A DNA stretch of 64,000 bases, from positions 91,882 to 155,881 of the forward strand of contig JBBPTG010000056.1 in NCBI GenBank assembly GCA_038093975.1, given 5' to 3'. Under the pieces are notes generated by a model, which saw only the letters and a program-made list of their open reading frames with translations, searched no databases and was not told where the DNA came from. The translations under genes were made by a program, and so were the position numbers. Source of the stretch: Chalciporus piperatus (Eukaryota; Basidiomycota; Agaricomycetes; Boletales; Boletaceae). Below, piece after piece: positions 41,685-53,848 of this stretch (its first letter is position 1; every line of letters starts with the position of its first letter).

Positions 41685-41967
41685 ACTTTTGATTCGTCAG
41701 CCGGAGAGACCGGCTAAGGCTAATATGTCACCGAAGTTTAGACCCCAACGATAGACTACCCGTGACCAAATATTGTGATTATTGATCGACCGACGGATGT
41801 GCAGTCCAATTCAAGGGGGAAAATCCGAGATGAAGTAAACGCAGGACAAGCCGGAAAATATGTAGATGCAAGCGGAAGATGGTCGTAACCAAGCCGCCGG
41901 GTGTGACGCAATATATTCACCCAAAGTAATAATACACTCAAAGGTGATAGTGCTATCTGTCCGCAGT

Positions 41968-42031
41968 GAGTGCTATCTGAGCCAGGGGTGGTTCTGGATG
42001 AGTGCTATCTGAGCCAGGGGTGGTTCTGGAT
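41968..42031. repeat. Perfect 32-bp tandem duplication
   Basis: The unit starting GAGTGCTATCTGAGCCAGGG occurs twice head to tail with no mismatch (41968-41999 and 42000-42031). It lies just past the 3' end of BZZ1. Only two copies are present, so it looks like a replication-slippage duplication rather than an array. Confidence 0.85.
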
Positions 42032-42179
42032 TCCTCGCTCAGTTCCGCGCCACTTACGCAAAAAAACCGGTGGCCTGTTCCCCTGAAGTCGTGGGTGTCT
42101 TACATACGCAACAAATGTTGATGTACACAGAACATCCCCGTGGCCCGTCTGGACCGAAGGCAGCGTGTGATGCAAACGA

Positions 42180-45100
42180 TTATGGTAACTCCACCTGGCG
42201 TGCACACTCAATAACTCTGTTGTTTATATGCACGGAAGGACGTACATAATTGCTGGGGAATATCCCTTTCTTCCCGTCATTTGAATACCCTAAAATTGTA
42301 ATCGGTCAATCATCATTTTTTAAATGTATAGCCAAGTTTTTTCACCTTCCCACCAGCCATCCGCACGATTTTGACCACCGTATTGTCCCGGGGAAAGCTC
42401 GAGCATCTCCCCCTCAGTAATGCTGAGCTCGTCGGGGCCTTGAGCTTCATAGCCAAAAAGAACTCGCACTGGAAAAAATTATCTCCCGATATCCAGTCGA
42501 TTCGCAGTAGAAAAAGGGCGCGTACCAAATTGCCCAGAGGCCCGCGGTGCCGCAGAACTCCCAGCGGGCTCCGTTGATTTTACGTCGAGAGGTTCAAGAT
42601 AGGAAGCTGGGACGAGCCCTTTCCCACCGTGATTGTCTGTCACCTTGACCCAGCCAGAGCCATCATCTTCGTCCAGCACATGTACGGTCGCCCCTTCTAC
42701 ACAACGTATCAGCAAACGTATATTCATAAACATGTTCATAATGTTCATGAGAAAAATCCACTTGCCGGAAACACTTAGCTCGAAAGGCGATGATGCCGAG
42801 AAATCGAAGACGACGCGAACGGTTGGATAACCAGTGCCATGCGGTCTCTTGACATGTACGGAGGACGACGGCGTTTGCGTCTCTCCGCTGTCAGAGGCTG
42901 CGGAGGAATAGGCTGGACTGGCTCTTCCGGGAGTAGCCACGGAAGACGACTCGCTCATCCTTTCCTTCCGCGATATCGTCGACGACGTCCTAGAAGCCGT
43001 TTCCGTAATCCTATGATCGCCACGAATACCGGTACATTCCGCAGGTACCTTCAAAGGATTCACGAAGAACAAATGGAACAGTATGCGTAACTCGTACCTT
43101 CAGTTCGCATTTTGCGTGAACCGAGAGGCCACACGCTTTGCACGTTTTCCCAAGTTTACTCAGTCCCCAAATCGAGGTCTGTCCATCATAAACACCCTGA
43201 AAGTTAAAACCCGCTGAAACAGCGCCCACCTTACAGTACCCGCACGGAGTGGGAATGGAGAACGAGGAACTCTTAAAGTCATGGGGACTGGCACCACCTT
43301 CGTCATCTGAGGCCGGACCATCTACGAGAGACTTGGATGCGATGGCATTGCTCTGACTTACCACCGAGTGCCACCTCAATCGTATTGATTTCTGAGCGCA
43401 GAATAAGCTCAGAAGTCGTGAAGAACGTTACTTGATGCCGGGTGTCTAGATAAGCCTGCAGAAATTCGTTTGCTACGAATTGAACAGAGAGAGAAAGTGC
43501 TCAATACGTTCACGGCATCGTCGATGTGGCCAAGGGTCTCGTCTGCGTAGTGCGAGTCAATGAGCCTGGCGTACTTCTCCACTTCGTCACCTGCCCTAGG
43601 GTGAGGTCAAGGCTCTCGCATGATTGGAACATCTCTCACGCTTCGCGTGTAGGACCAGCTCCAGCTCCCTGAGCTTCATACGCGAAAGAGCAAGTTTGTT
43701 CTGCAAAAATACCTTTGGAACAGGCTCAAGACAGACTGCATCCTGAAAGAGTATTAGGATGCGATGAGGAACAACGACGATAACTTACGGTATCGTAGTG
43801 ACCCGTGCAGGGCTCAAAGGTCCAGTTGCTCGGCAAGGTGAATGGTCTAATGTTAAGATCAATAAAGAGGTTCTGGTCTTGTTCAGATTGGATTCCATCG
43901 ACCGCAGAGGTCACGGCAGCAAGACGATTCTTCAAGCTGTCTTGATGCGATACCTGTGTCGTCTGCGCTCGAAGCAGTATGTGCGCACAATTCTTAACCA
44001 GGCGGGTTTGCAGATCCTCTACGGATTTTTTACTCGTAAGAAAGTCAAAGTCTCGAGGCGATATTGCTCACGGAAGTTCTGGAGATTGGTGAATCTACTG
44101 GAACGGGAATCAAAAGGTCAACGTAACACCACGCACATCCTCAAGATTGGGCAAATCTTCAGTGTAGAACTTATCTTTGACCCCGTTGGCAATTGCAATG
44201 GAAACAAGATAAACGCTGCAGATGGAAGATCGGTCACCGCCATACGTGAAGTTATAGTCTCACTTCTTGCTGGTAAGCATCTCATTTCGGTGCTGCTCAT
44301 ACTGCCTCGCGGTACGCTCAGCATGTCGATCTTGCTGTTGGCCCTGCTTGGAGTTATACCACGATCAAAGTACACAATGTTGCTTAGAGCGAAATACCTG
44401 CTTCTGCTTCTGACGATAGACCTCGACCGCCGCGCATTCGTCATCATACTAAGAGTAAATGAGCATTGAGCAAGGGTTCGCCAAGAATTACACAACAGAT
44501 ACATGCCTTTTGCTTGCTCTACGTTCGTGACGCGTTAATTTATTCATGCGAAACACAGAAAGCATCGGGAAACACGGACTTTCAGCCGGTCCTGATAAAT
44601 GTGTTCACGTTCTGACAGCAGTTTTTGGTAAAATTGGGATTGCTGCGTGATGACGTGTGAGTGTCGTCTCAAATGGCTTGTAATACTCGACCCAGACCTT
44701 GCTCTTTAGGTCTTTATTGCGGCGCTCTAAGGCCCTGAGGGGTTCCGTGACTTGTGATGTGAAAGTATCAGCAAGGTTGATACATCAGCCTGCCGAGAAA
44801 CTCGAAACTTTTCGTGCCCGTTTTTCTTTATGGCTAGAGCATCAGGTAATTCCCTTATTTGTGAAGAGCCAACCAACCAGAGCTCACAAATCATGCCAAA
44901 AGACTCGTCAAAAGCGTTACGTGACTATGCTGCTCGACTGATGTATGATCTTGAGCGGCGTTAGACATCGAAGCGATGATTTGCTCATAGGTATGAATGA
45001 GCGTGCTGTACATCGGAACGAATCTATGAGAAACTTTCACGACGAATAGGGGATGGACTAACTTTTGTTTGAGAGTGCTGTCAGACCAAGTTTTCGTGGG

Positions 45101-45435
45101 ATTGTCTCCTGCGACTAGCAAAGGAGCAGCCTTATTCTTTCTTTCCGTAGCCTTCTTCACCAGAAGCTGGAGTTTTGCCGCGTATTCGCGTTCTAGCGCT
45201 GCTCGATCACGATACAGGTCATGGATCTCGATAATGATTCCATGAGCTTCCCACATGCACATTATCGGTGACAACGAAACATACATCAGTGATTAACCCA
45301 AGATGGGCGTCAAAAAGGCCGACGATTCCATCCACTTGGTCCTGGGGCAAGGGGAGCCGTTCAGCGATCGTGCCACGAAAATCGGAATCTAAGGATTACC
45401 GGGAGACTTTGACCGTAGCTTTCCGGTTTCTGCAT
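42180..45435 (-). CDS. BZZ1: Bzz1-like F-BAR, C1 and double SH3 protein
   Basis: Highly intron-split gene. The start MQKPESYGQSLP joins across an intron to DQVDGIVGLFDAHLGLITD, then RDRAALEREYAAKLQLLVKK, an F-BAR membrane-bending domain. The middle retains F-BAR features (QHRNEMLTSKK, YLVSIAIANGVKDKFY, LPNLEDVRG, LPSNWTFEPCTGHYDT). Next come a C1 zinc finger (PTPCGYCKV...CKACGLSVHAKCELKV) and two SH3 domains: VRVVFDFSASSPFELSVS...GGKGLVPASYLEPLD and VRVLFGYEAQGPDELSITEG...GWWEG, then KKGIFPSNYVELP at the end. Two late introns (near 42320 and 42199) are required to complete the second SH3. Bzz1 recruits and activates the WASP-Arp2/3 actin machinery at endocytic sites. I did not resolve every central exon. 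Confidence 0.88.
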
Positions 45436-45794
45436 TCTCACTTTGGGACTGACGGGCAGAAGCTGTAAGGCCACTAGATGACTTCTAAGTACGATTGGGC
45501 TCTGATTATGGTGGTGCTGGTTCGATAGTCTTCAGCCGAGTTGCGGTAAAAGGCTGGGCCACAAGTTGTTTGGAGCAGTCTTGCGGCGCAGATATAATTG
45601 CAGCAAAATTGCAGTGACTTGTGCAGTGATGACATCACTTCCGCGTACAAATCAAGTTGGTCGACTGACATCCGGATACATTTTTATGAAAAGTTAGACT
45701 ATAACTACGTATACTGCAATCCAGATTTCGTACATATCGCTCCGAGTTTCTTCGTTCACTGATCTCCGTGGACTCCACAAAGTCTAGGGTTGGA

Positions 45795-46020
45795 CTAGGG
45801 TGTCATCTTGTCGTCGATGAGGACCAGGCCATCACCATAATCCCAGACTAACTCAATATGATCAATCGGAATATCGTATCTGAAGTATACTTATTCCAAT
45901 TTGGTGGTTCGTTGAGGGCATAAGTGGTTGCTAACGATGCTGGGACATCAACGAGGTCATACACGCCCAAGCAGGGGCCACATGAAACGGTGACCAAAGG
46001 CAATCCCTCAAGCTCCCTCG
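45795..46020 (-). pseudogene. Exon-like relic
   Basis: On the minus strand GLPLVTVSCGPCLGVYDLVD and VPASLATTYALNEPPNW are followed, after a possible splice at 45879, by YDIPIDHIELVWDYGDGLVL and IDDKMTP plus stop. The text is protein-like, but no start or upstream exons can be found before the frame breaks. It may be the remains of a gene, or the 3' end of an unrecognised one. Confidence 0.25.
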
Positions 46021-47115
46021 AGTTTCAGGCTGTGGGTGACGGTGGGTGAACTTAACCAGGTAAGTTAGAATTTTTCCATTCTCCGCGTCGAACTTTGCGA
46101 CATGTCAATGAGGTAAACCGAGGGGATACTTTTAGTTATTGCGGGGACTTACGTTTTTTTTGGCTTCATGAAACGAGACAACACGGAGGGAAGGGGGAGG
46201 TAACCTGAGGTAACGGATAGCAATGAATGAACAAGTTTGCCGCTCAACAAGCCTCGGGCCGTAGTTCTCGGCCGAACATAGCCTCCGTTTGAATCATGGA
46301 GGCGTGCACTCCTCGTGTATGTGCCTGAGAAAGAAAGGGTAAAACAACGCCGGGCATCTTATAGTATAAAGATGAGAGATGCAGCTTGACGGAGGGGATG
46401 CAGAGTCGGCCCTCACCTAGAGGGGCAGTTGCACAGACCGACCTGCTAGGTTGCTGCCACGGAAACAAAAGACGGGTAGGGCTTCTAACTCGGCTTGCAA
46501 AAAGCTACCGCGTGGCGAACATACAGGTCTGTCTGTCAGAATTAGTTCCATTCAAACCTGGGATACGGCAGAACCAGTGAAGACTCCTGGACGCCGTGGC
46601 CATTCCTCGTGAACGGGAATCCATAATCACAATGGGGCAGTGCGAGCACTACGGCAATATTCTAATCGGTGTCGAGAGTCGAGAGCAACGCCAGCCTCGG
46701 TGAGCACCTCTGTGGTGCTGACTAACGTCGGCAAGTGGACTACTAATAGTACTATTTTTCGAGTCAACTGCCTCCTTTTCCTGAACATGCAGGCTGTCGG
46801 CTGTCAACATCACAACCGTGTTACGCGGATTCCTCGTGTGTAACCCTGCCGCTCCCGCTCATGATTCTGTCGCGAAACTTCCCGTTTCACACTTCCCGTC
46901 CCGGAATCAGTAATCCCCCCAAATTGAAGTGGAAACCTAACGTCCGAGGCTTACTCTTCTCGGCTTGACACGCCAAAGGAAATTGGTCCTCTCTTTTTCC
47001 GCGTGTCGTTCTTGTAACTTGTGAGTACATACAATCCCCTTCCGGGTCGATCTCTCTCATTCAAGCACAGCATTGCTTTGTCCCGCGATGGGTGAGGTAA
47101 ATGCCTCCCTCCAGG

Positions 47116-47122
47116 TATAAAA
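47116..47122 (+). promoter_or_regulatory. TATA box of the secreted DPBB gene
   Basis: TATAAAA lies 92 bp before the ATG at 47214, a normal distance for a fungal core promoter. Confidence 0.6.
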
Positions 47123-47213
47123 GGCACCTGAAAGTTATCCATGGAGGTCGAGCTCACGAGTCACTCGCCCCTGCTCCAACGCCCCTTCTCTCCGTCGCGT
47201 CCCTCCACTCACC

Positions 47214-47783
47214 ATGTTCCGATCTTTCGTCGTTTTCACCGTGTCGTGTCTCTCTATTCTCTCGGCACTGGCAGCACCATTGCCCTATGGTCAGTCCCTT
47301 GAGAAGCGTGATAACAGTGGTAGAGTGCGTCAAGTTTCTGTCCTCCATATTCCCTTCTTACTGACTATCGTTCAGGGAACATGGTTTTACGATGGCTTGG
47401 GCGCGTGTGGCGAATGGAATGTCGACAGCGATTCCATTGTCGCGATCTCTGCCCAGATATATGGCAGCGGAGCAAATTGTGGTCAAGTGAGCATCTTGGT
47501 CGCGTTCATCATGATGTCGCTGATGTTCCTTTCCAGTGGGTGCGCATAACAAATACTGCGACCGGGTCGACTACTTTCGCCCTGACGCGCGACGAATGCG
47601 CGTCGTGTGCTCCAGGAGATCTAGGTATGTTTGGTTCCCTTATCCGTCCGGTAACAGTACCTCATTAAGATCAAAATCAAAGATATGTCCCAGGGAACTT
47701 TTGAGCAAATCGGTGATTTGGACACTGGTGTGCTCTCCATCAGCTGGAATTTCATGCCTTGGGGATGGTCACCTCCATCCTGA
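47214..47783 (+). CDS. Secreted RlpA-like double-psi beta-barrel (expansin-like) protein
   Basis: A signal peptide (MFRSFVVFTVSCLSILSALA) is followed by a likely Kex2 site (LEKR). The mature domain reads GTWFYDGLGACGEWNVDSDS, IVAISAQIYG, NCGQWVRITN, TTFALTRDECASCAPGDLD, MSQGTFEQIGDLDTGVLSIS and W, ending MPWGWSPPS. This is the small single-domain DPBB family common in basidiomycetes, related to expansins and barwin, with conserved cysteines in GACG, NCG and CASC. Such proteins are secreted and often loosen or bind cell-wall polysaccharide, or act in fungus-host contact. The specific role is unknown. Four exons (introns about 47324-47376, 47488-47535, 47624-47681). A TATA box lies upstream. 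Confidence 0.88.
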
Positions 47784-49623
47784 GCGCATCCCTTCATGTG
47801 CCTCATTCACCCAGTTCCCCGTCGAGGTCCTGTTGCTCTCGCGTATCAATCACCAATAGAGAATCCTCAAGTGCTGAGAACCGTGATGCTTTTGATGATG
47901 TATTGTTATCTTTGTTCCGTTTTACGCTTTCTCGAGGGGCAGGTTCTGGAAAGCCTCGAATGTAGTTACACGACGATTATGTATCTTAGAGACGCCTTTT
48001 TTACGACCGACGGTTGCTGGTGACCTTCTCTACCCAATGTGTTTAGTCTAGATTTGCAAACAATCCGAGTTAGTGCTTGCATTTATATTTTGGCACGCGA
48101 ACATTCATTGTGTCTGCCAGGGCTACGTTCAGAACTCCCTCTTATCCCCACGAGAGCTGCGCGTATAACGAATCTCGTGAAAATGGCTCACACAATGTAC
48201 CTCCAAGCTGTCACGGCAGACGGCCTTCACTATACCACAGGAGGATCAGTTCGACAAGAGGCTCAGAACCCTCCCAGGCATGGAAAAAACTAATATGACG
48301 GTGATCACGGCGATTATGGGGGATGAAACGTCGATGGTGAATCTCCTCTTCGGAAGGACATCATCATGATCCAGGAGTCACACCATCATGATCAAATCAC
48401 GAAGGCGTGCCTCACAACTACACGCAAATCAGTTCGATGCGAATAACAACTTCGGAGTCTGTGGTACTCCAAAGGATAAATTCGATGAATTCTGATTCTG
48501 TCATGTGCTCTCTACGACCGACAATTTCGTCTTGCGAAAAGGTGGGTCTGGAATCTCTGTCCTTCATCCCCGCGGTTTGCGAGTCGTTAGATTTGAACCT
48601 TGTTTGATGAGGGGAGCGAAATGAGATAAACGATAGCATCGAAGGCTGAGATGGGCCAACGGAGCATCTCCTCTCCTCTGACTCGTATGCTCTACTTCCA
48701 AAGGGAACTGAAAAAATGACCTAGCGCAACCCCCCCAAGTCCGAGTATATCGCATATCGACCTGATGAGTTGAAGAGGCATTCCCCTTCTCGTGACGGTA
48801 CCTTTCGTTGAACCCAACCTGGGTTCCTTTGTCCTGCTGACCACAGGAGCTCAGGAGCATCCGGTTCTTGATGCGCCACTACCCCCACCTGATGCTTCCG
48901 GGCCTCGCATGGAATGAATGGCCTAAACAGCTCATAGGGGTCGGGAGATCCGAGGGGTTCGACGATCGACTGCACCTGTTTAGGATGACTCCGCCCTGGG
49001 CCTCGGAGGCGCTGAGCTTCGAACCGGTAGGGTATTTCTTTCCTCCCCGCTTAGTCCGGGAATGAGATCAAGAGTCGAAGCCTGCAGCCCTGCGGTGAGG
49101 CGACGATATTGGTCTGGTAGTGAAACGCTAGCCATATATTAGCCACGCACACTCCCCCGACTCTTGCAGTTGTCGGACACTACGATCATCGTTCGACTCT
49201 CGAGAGGCAACCTGAAAGAAGCTTCAGCACAGATTCGCGGAGTGCAACCGCCTCGTGTGCCAACAGCCAACGTCGCAGTGAGTGATTTCACATCCACCAA
49301 AGACACTATTCTTGAAATGATACTCACAAAGAGAGTCGAGAGTCCTTGTATACATATCAACAACCTATCAGTAGTAATACAATCGGGATGCTCGATCATC
49401 TACACTTGAGTGTCCGTGAGGAGCAAACCGCGACGCAGGGGATCCGAGTGCAATCAGATCCACATCGTAAAAGTCATACATCAGTAACACCAACGGGGAT
49501 GTCAGTTAACCAAAAATCATACACAAGGGAGAAGAAAATCAGATGACATCAAATGGGCATCAGATGCTCTTCGTAAATCGTCCATGTCCCAAAAAGAGAA
49601 AGGGTTCAAGATAAAAAGTTCAG
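47784..49623. other. Gene-poor interval
   Basis: No supported gene. On the minus strand, frames at 48975-48721 (MQSIVEPLGSPDPYELFRPF) and 48660-48418 (FSQDEIVGRREHMTESEFIE) are open and somewhat protein-like. They lie in the same direction and could be pieces of one decayed or unrecognised gene. I could not join them with good splice sites. Confidence 0.35.
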
Positions 49624-50532
49624 TCATGAAAGGAAGAAGCAAACAAAAGTTAATGCCAAACCGACGGATGGCCCAACGCGAGAGGCGTGCTTCTTCCAAG
49701 CAGCATTGGAGTGTGTTGGTGAGGGAGAGGTCGAGGTAGTCATAGTAACCACTGTCAAGGGAGGGGTTACAGCATTACCGGGTCCTGGAGAAGTAGGACT
49801 GGGTGGTATAGCCGTCGGGGACCCAGCTGCCGGTGCAGGGGAGGAACCACTATTACCAGGAGGAGGTGTCGGAACATAAGGTGCTGCAGAAGGAGAAGAA
49901 ACAGGTGCTGGACTCGTCGCCGTAGAGGGTATGGTTGCGGGAGTCGAAGATGATGTATCGTTAGTGATCGTGAATTCAGGGCTTGCGTTACCAGAGTCAC
50001 CAAAAACTGAAATGGACATGAATCGATATATCACAAAGCGAAGTGGAAGACACTTACGGACGACAATGTAGTCAGAGCGGGTCGGGACATCCGGAACGGT
50101 GATCTGGGCTTGTCCAACTGAGTAATTAAGGTTGGTAGCAAGTGGCGAATCTTGACGACTCGTCAGTACATTGCTCAACAGCAGTTAGAGTATCCATGGA
50201 GGGACAACTCGGCGTCGTGAAATAGATGACTTACCCAGCATAAGGTTCTCGCTGTTGTTGTACCAGTAGCCGAGAACGAGCATCCCATTCGGGTTAGTGG
50301 GGTTAGACGGGAGGCCAGTGGTATTCCTATCACGATTGCGAGTGTGAATTCTTCGTATGCAGAAGAGAACGTGAGCCACCTACCATGTCACCGTTTGCTG
50401 TTGACCGACGTGCCAAACGGTGGCGGCTGTTGGACTCGTGATTGGTGGGGAGACAACATCCCTCAACGCCAACGGCACCGCCAAAACAGCGGAAAGCAAA
50501 GACATTAACAGAAAGAGGTATTGCGTGAACAT
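49624..50532 (-). CDS. Kre9/Knh1-like GPI-anchored wall protein
   Basis: The signal peptide MFTQYLFLLMSLLSAVLA is followed by an N-terminal Kre9/Knh1-type Ig-like domain (ITSPTAATVWHVGQQQTVTW, then NTTGLPSNPTNPNGMLVLGY, ENLMLG, QITVPDVPTRSDYIVV, and FGDSGNASPEFTI after the last intron). A long Ser/Thr/Pro stalk follows (STATSPAPVSSPSAAPYVPT). The hydrophobic C-terminus (RVGPSVGLALTFVCFFLS) suits a GPI-attachment signal. It should sit on the outer plasma membrane or in the wall and may take part in beta-1,6-glucan organisation, as in the yeast namesakes. Many such paralogs exist in Agaricomycetes. Introns at about 50383-50327, 50231-50154 and 50057-50008. Confidence 0.85.
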
Positions 50533-51961
50533 GGTCTACTCTCTAGACTGTTTGGGAGGGCCTGAGAGGGAGGAAAGCCTTCTAGTTGAGTGAAGAGCTC
50601 TACCAAAGTACCGTCTGGTTTCTTGCCGTTATAATTGGCCGCCCGTGCGAACTCAAGTCTGTATCAGGCAAATTGTGCCTAACAAACGACAGGGTAATGT
50701 TGATGTAAAATGTTCTAATGCGGGATCCTCAGCATTCGAGCTGGCTGCCTCAATCGATAACGCCTGCCTCATTTTCCGAATTTTGATGGACGGAAGGACC
50801 TTATAGACTACTCTGCAGGATGTCACAAGGTATCCAGGATATCACACACTGAGCAAGCACATTGACCACGCACGTCAATCACAATTCAACCACTGTAGCG
50901 ATGCCATCAAAGAAGTCTGCAAATAAAGCACGGATCGTCGTAGCTGAAGCGCTGACGTCCAATGTAGGCTCAACTCTGACCACCTTTGTAGAAAACATCT
51001 AGAGACTCGCACTGTTCAGAATCCTTCGGCACCGATGCCTACTGTCGTCCTCGGATTTCTTGGCCCATAGTTACACACACTTTGAGCGAAACCGAACAGA
51101 ACTTCTACAAGTGTCCTGATTTCTGATAACGGAAATGACCACCACATGTTCTGTGCCATGGGCCGACTTCCCTCCCTGCTCTTGGACGATTGTAACCAAG
51201 TCCCTTCATGGATGTTGTGGCCTCAGGCTGCAAGACTTCTCCGAGTCGGCGGGTCAACTAATGTGATCATGTTAACTCGATAGGTACCCTCAATTAACTG
51301 GGAACTCAAATCACTGAGTGGATCACATACACCAGTGGATTCTTAAGAATAGCTTCGCGAAGCACGCGCTCCATCAACGGCTGCTAAGTTTATGGGCGAT
51401 ATTCGCATCCTATATTCGCATCCTATATTCGCATTGCGCTGGCAAGTTCACAGCATGGGAGTGGCAGTCGTGGTCACGATCCCTAACGAACAAGGCAACT
51501 GCATACATCATGATGCATCTGAATGGTCAGTCCCGTGCCCTTTTTAATAGTGTATAATGTTCTAAACGGGAATTGTAGGCTCGGCTAAACTTGCAGAGAT
51601 AAAATAAATCTATCGCAGACAGCTCAATAATGAAAACCCCTATGAGGACGTTTGCTCCTTTCGATTTTCGCGGTGAGAACGGCTGATCTACCGATACGTA
51701 TGGCTCCTTGGAGTAATTGGTTCCAGGCTTTGCGTAAACGTGACGAAGGAGTGAGCGTGTTCCCTCGCAGAATGAAACAGACTCATGTCTGACTTCATAG
51801 GTACCCTCCCTCTCACAGTGCGTTCCGAGCTACGGCGTTCGTTACCCCCTGAATATTGTGCATGGGTATTCATTCATTAGACCGAACGGCGAGGCTCAAT
51901 CCTTCTTCACTTCTTCCTCTTATGTTGTTAATACAGGGGATATTTCAGGATCAATGGGCTA
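50533..51961. other. Gene-poor interval with a short triplicated repeat
   Basis: This is the promoter side of the Kre9-like gene and the 3' flank of the amidohydrolase. Open frames such as + 51318-51557 lack motifs. A 13-bp repeat in three copies lies at 51398-51436. Confidence 0.45.
51398..51436. repeat. Three tandem copies of a 13-bp unit
   Basis: Units GATATTCGCATCC, TATATTCGCATCC and TATATTCGCATTG follow each other without a gap. They differ only at the first base of the first copy and the last two bases of the third. It is a short minisatellite with no known role. Confidence 0.8.
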
Positions 51962-53585
51962 TTAAGTATCCGGCCCATCGAGAAGGGTCCATTTCGATGC
52001 CTTTCGCCGAGCGACCACCTTCCCACCCAATATCGTAGTCCGATCAAATCCTGGGCTCAGGATGACAGACTGCCACCTTCTAGCCTCGTGGACCAAGACG
52101 AAATCTGCAGGTCCTCCAACGAATGGCACCACTCCGTCACTAGCATCGTTACTGCCAGCGAGGGAGTCTATGGCCCCAATGGCCTCCTTCGAGGTCACGG
52201 ACACGGCGCGCTTGTGTTTAGAACACATCAGCATGCATGGGGGATCAGCGGTTTACCTACGTACCAAAAGCTCCCTCCAACTGGGCTCAGTCCCAACCTG
52301 GAAAAGCCCTACTCCAAGACAAGCCAGGGTCAATGGATCGAGGTACCCTTGAGGCGTAAACGCATTCTCCACGTTATTCACACTCAATGCAACACGGACA
52401 CGATGATCTCGCCATATTCTCGCAGCATCAAGGGTCCGTCCTGCAAGCGGAGTATCTCTTGTTCCAGTTGAATTCGGTCGACCCATCATGTATATGTCGC
52501 TCTGCGGCAAACCGACAATCTCCAAAGGAAGTTCCTCTAGTTCGGCTCGTAGTCTTGACCATTCCTCGGCTGAGAACATGCCAAGTCTTGTCGCGTGACC
52601 GATGGTTACCCGTCGTTGTCCAGCGCTTGTTTTCGTCCACCCTAATTCTCTCATCTGCCGCAGGGTTTCCCATACCATGGGCTCCGCGTTGGGATCGAGG
52701 TTATAATCGATGTGGAAGTCTGCGTACAGTTTGTACTCTTGAGCTAGCTTGAGGACGTGTGAGATATTCCTGTGGGCTTGTTCCCGGGATGGCTCCACCC
52801 AAGGGGCAGAACCGACGACCGAGATTCCGTCGCGCATGAGAGCACTCTTTAGTAGCTCGAAATTCTCTCCTGCTACCCGGGCTGTGGGTGATACATACAA
52901 TGCCTCCTGGGCAAATGCTTCAAGATCATGACCCCCGTTTGAGTGCACCACTACCGAGACGACGACATGGTCATGGCTCACCAACGATCTGAATGTCACA
53001 AACCCCTTTCCACTCGGACTTCACCCTCAGTCCAGTATCAAGGCAAACCATTCCGACCGCTGTGTCGATTTCGACATACGCGCGCATCACTGTGACACCG
53101 GTTTCCACACTCTGGCGCACAAGGCGTGTAGCACGAGCGTAGAGATCTTCCAGACGTTCTGGGAATCTAGCCTTGGCCCTGTTGGTTACCTGTAGGGCTT
53201 CAGGAAGCGACCTTTTAAGTCACGAATATGATCAACCCAATGGGCATATGCATGGCAACTTTGCTCACCCTGTCAGTAGCGGATCGCACTGTTCCAATAA
53301 AAAGCACTTGTCCAGGTGGATATGTGCATGACACAGGCTACGAAGAAGTTGAACCTTCGATACGAACTGCCAGTGGGATTTGGCTTACGATGGTATGAGC
53401 ACCCCGCCATTACCCTCGATGATAGAGCAGCGGCCTGCATTGGCTGGCGGCCCGGCTTCGGTATTGGAGGGAACAACACTGAGCACGTGTCCGTTGAGAC
53501 ACTGGACATCCCAGAGTTGCTTCGCCAGCTCAGCATCTTCGTGTGCTAGGTGGACTTTGGTGATAAGCGTCCGCTCCTCGTCCAT
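51962..53585 (-). CDS. Metal-dependent amidohydrolase, cytosine deaminase-like
   Basis: TIM-barrel amidohydrolase superfamily. The start MDEERTLITKVHLAHEDAEL leads to a beta-sandwich strand, then the HxH metal motif in CHAHIHLDKCFLLEQCD (spliced at about 53395/53345). TRLVRQSVETGVTVMRAYVE and the later metal ligands follow, in YADFHIDYNLD and VTIGHATRLG. The C-terminal part reads LPQSDIYMMGRP, RVALSVNNVENAFTPQGYLD and PADFVLVHEARRWQSVILSP. Closest in style to cytosine deaminase CodA and related cyclic-amidine hydrolases. Where CodA has the catalytic Asp (HDD-type motif) this protein has Asn-Asn (SVNNVEN), so either the family uses another ligand set or activity differs. Multi-exon; the substrate is unknown. 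A neighbouring dienelactone hydrolase could suggest a catabolic patch. Confidence 0.8.
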
Positions 53586-53848
53586 GGTATTCTCACTTCG
53601 CGCCGTGTTGAGGCTAATCTAACCACACGGGGAGTTGGCGGGCACGGTTAACAACTACGAGCTAGCAGCGCTCTAGTGACATCGACCCCAGGATAGAAGC
53701 TATCGGTGGGACGATTTCGTTATCAAGACCCGGGAGATAACGCTGAGCGCCAAGGTCAAATTCGTCCAATCCAGAGTGATGCTAAAGAAAGAACAAATGC
53801 CGCCGCGAAAGCTCCACAGGTGACGCTTGACATACGATCAAGCTCAAA

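Larger units (their letters stand above)
45436..47213. other. Mostly empty interval with one exon-like relic
   Basis: It contains the BZZ1 promoter and, at the right end, the promoter of the secreted DPBB gene. Apart from the relic listed at 45795-46020 I see no coding signal. Open frames at 46244-46580 carry no motif. Confidence 0.4.

Noticed and set aside
41968..42031. Repeat considered as a CRISPR-like array
   Set aside because: Two adjacent copies with no spacers, in a eukaryotic genome.
43798..44469. A 223-codon open frame on + inside BZZ1
   Set aside because: The opposite strand carries matching F-BAR text (LPSNWTFEPCTGHYDT, YLVSIAIANGVKDKFY) with good splice sites; the + frame is Leu/Arg-rich shadow without motifs.
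45436..51961. Sparse interval considered as a transposon-rich island
   Set aside because: I found no transposase, reverse transcriptase or terminal repeats by eye. Only short tandem repeats and exon-like scraps are present.
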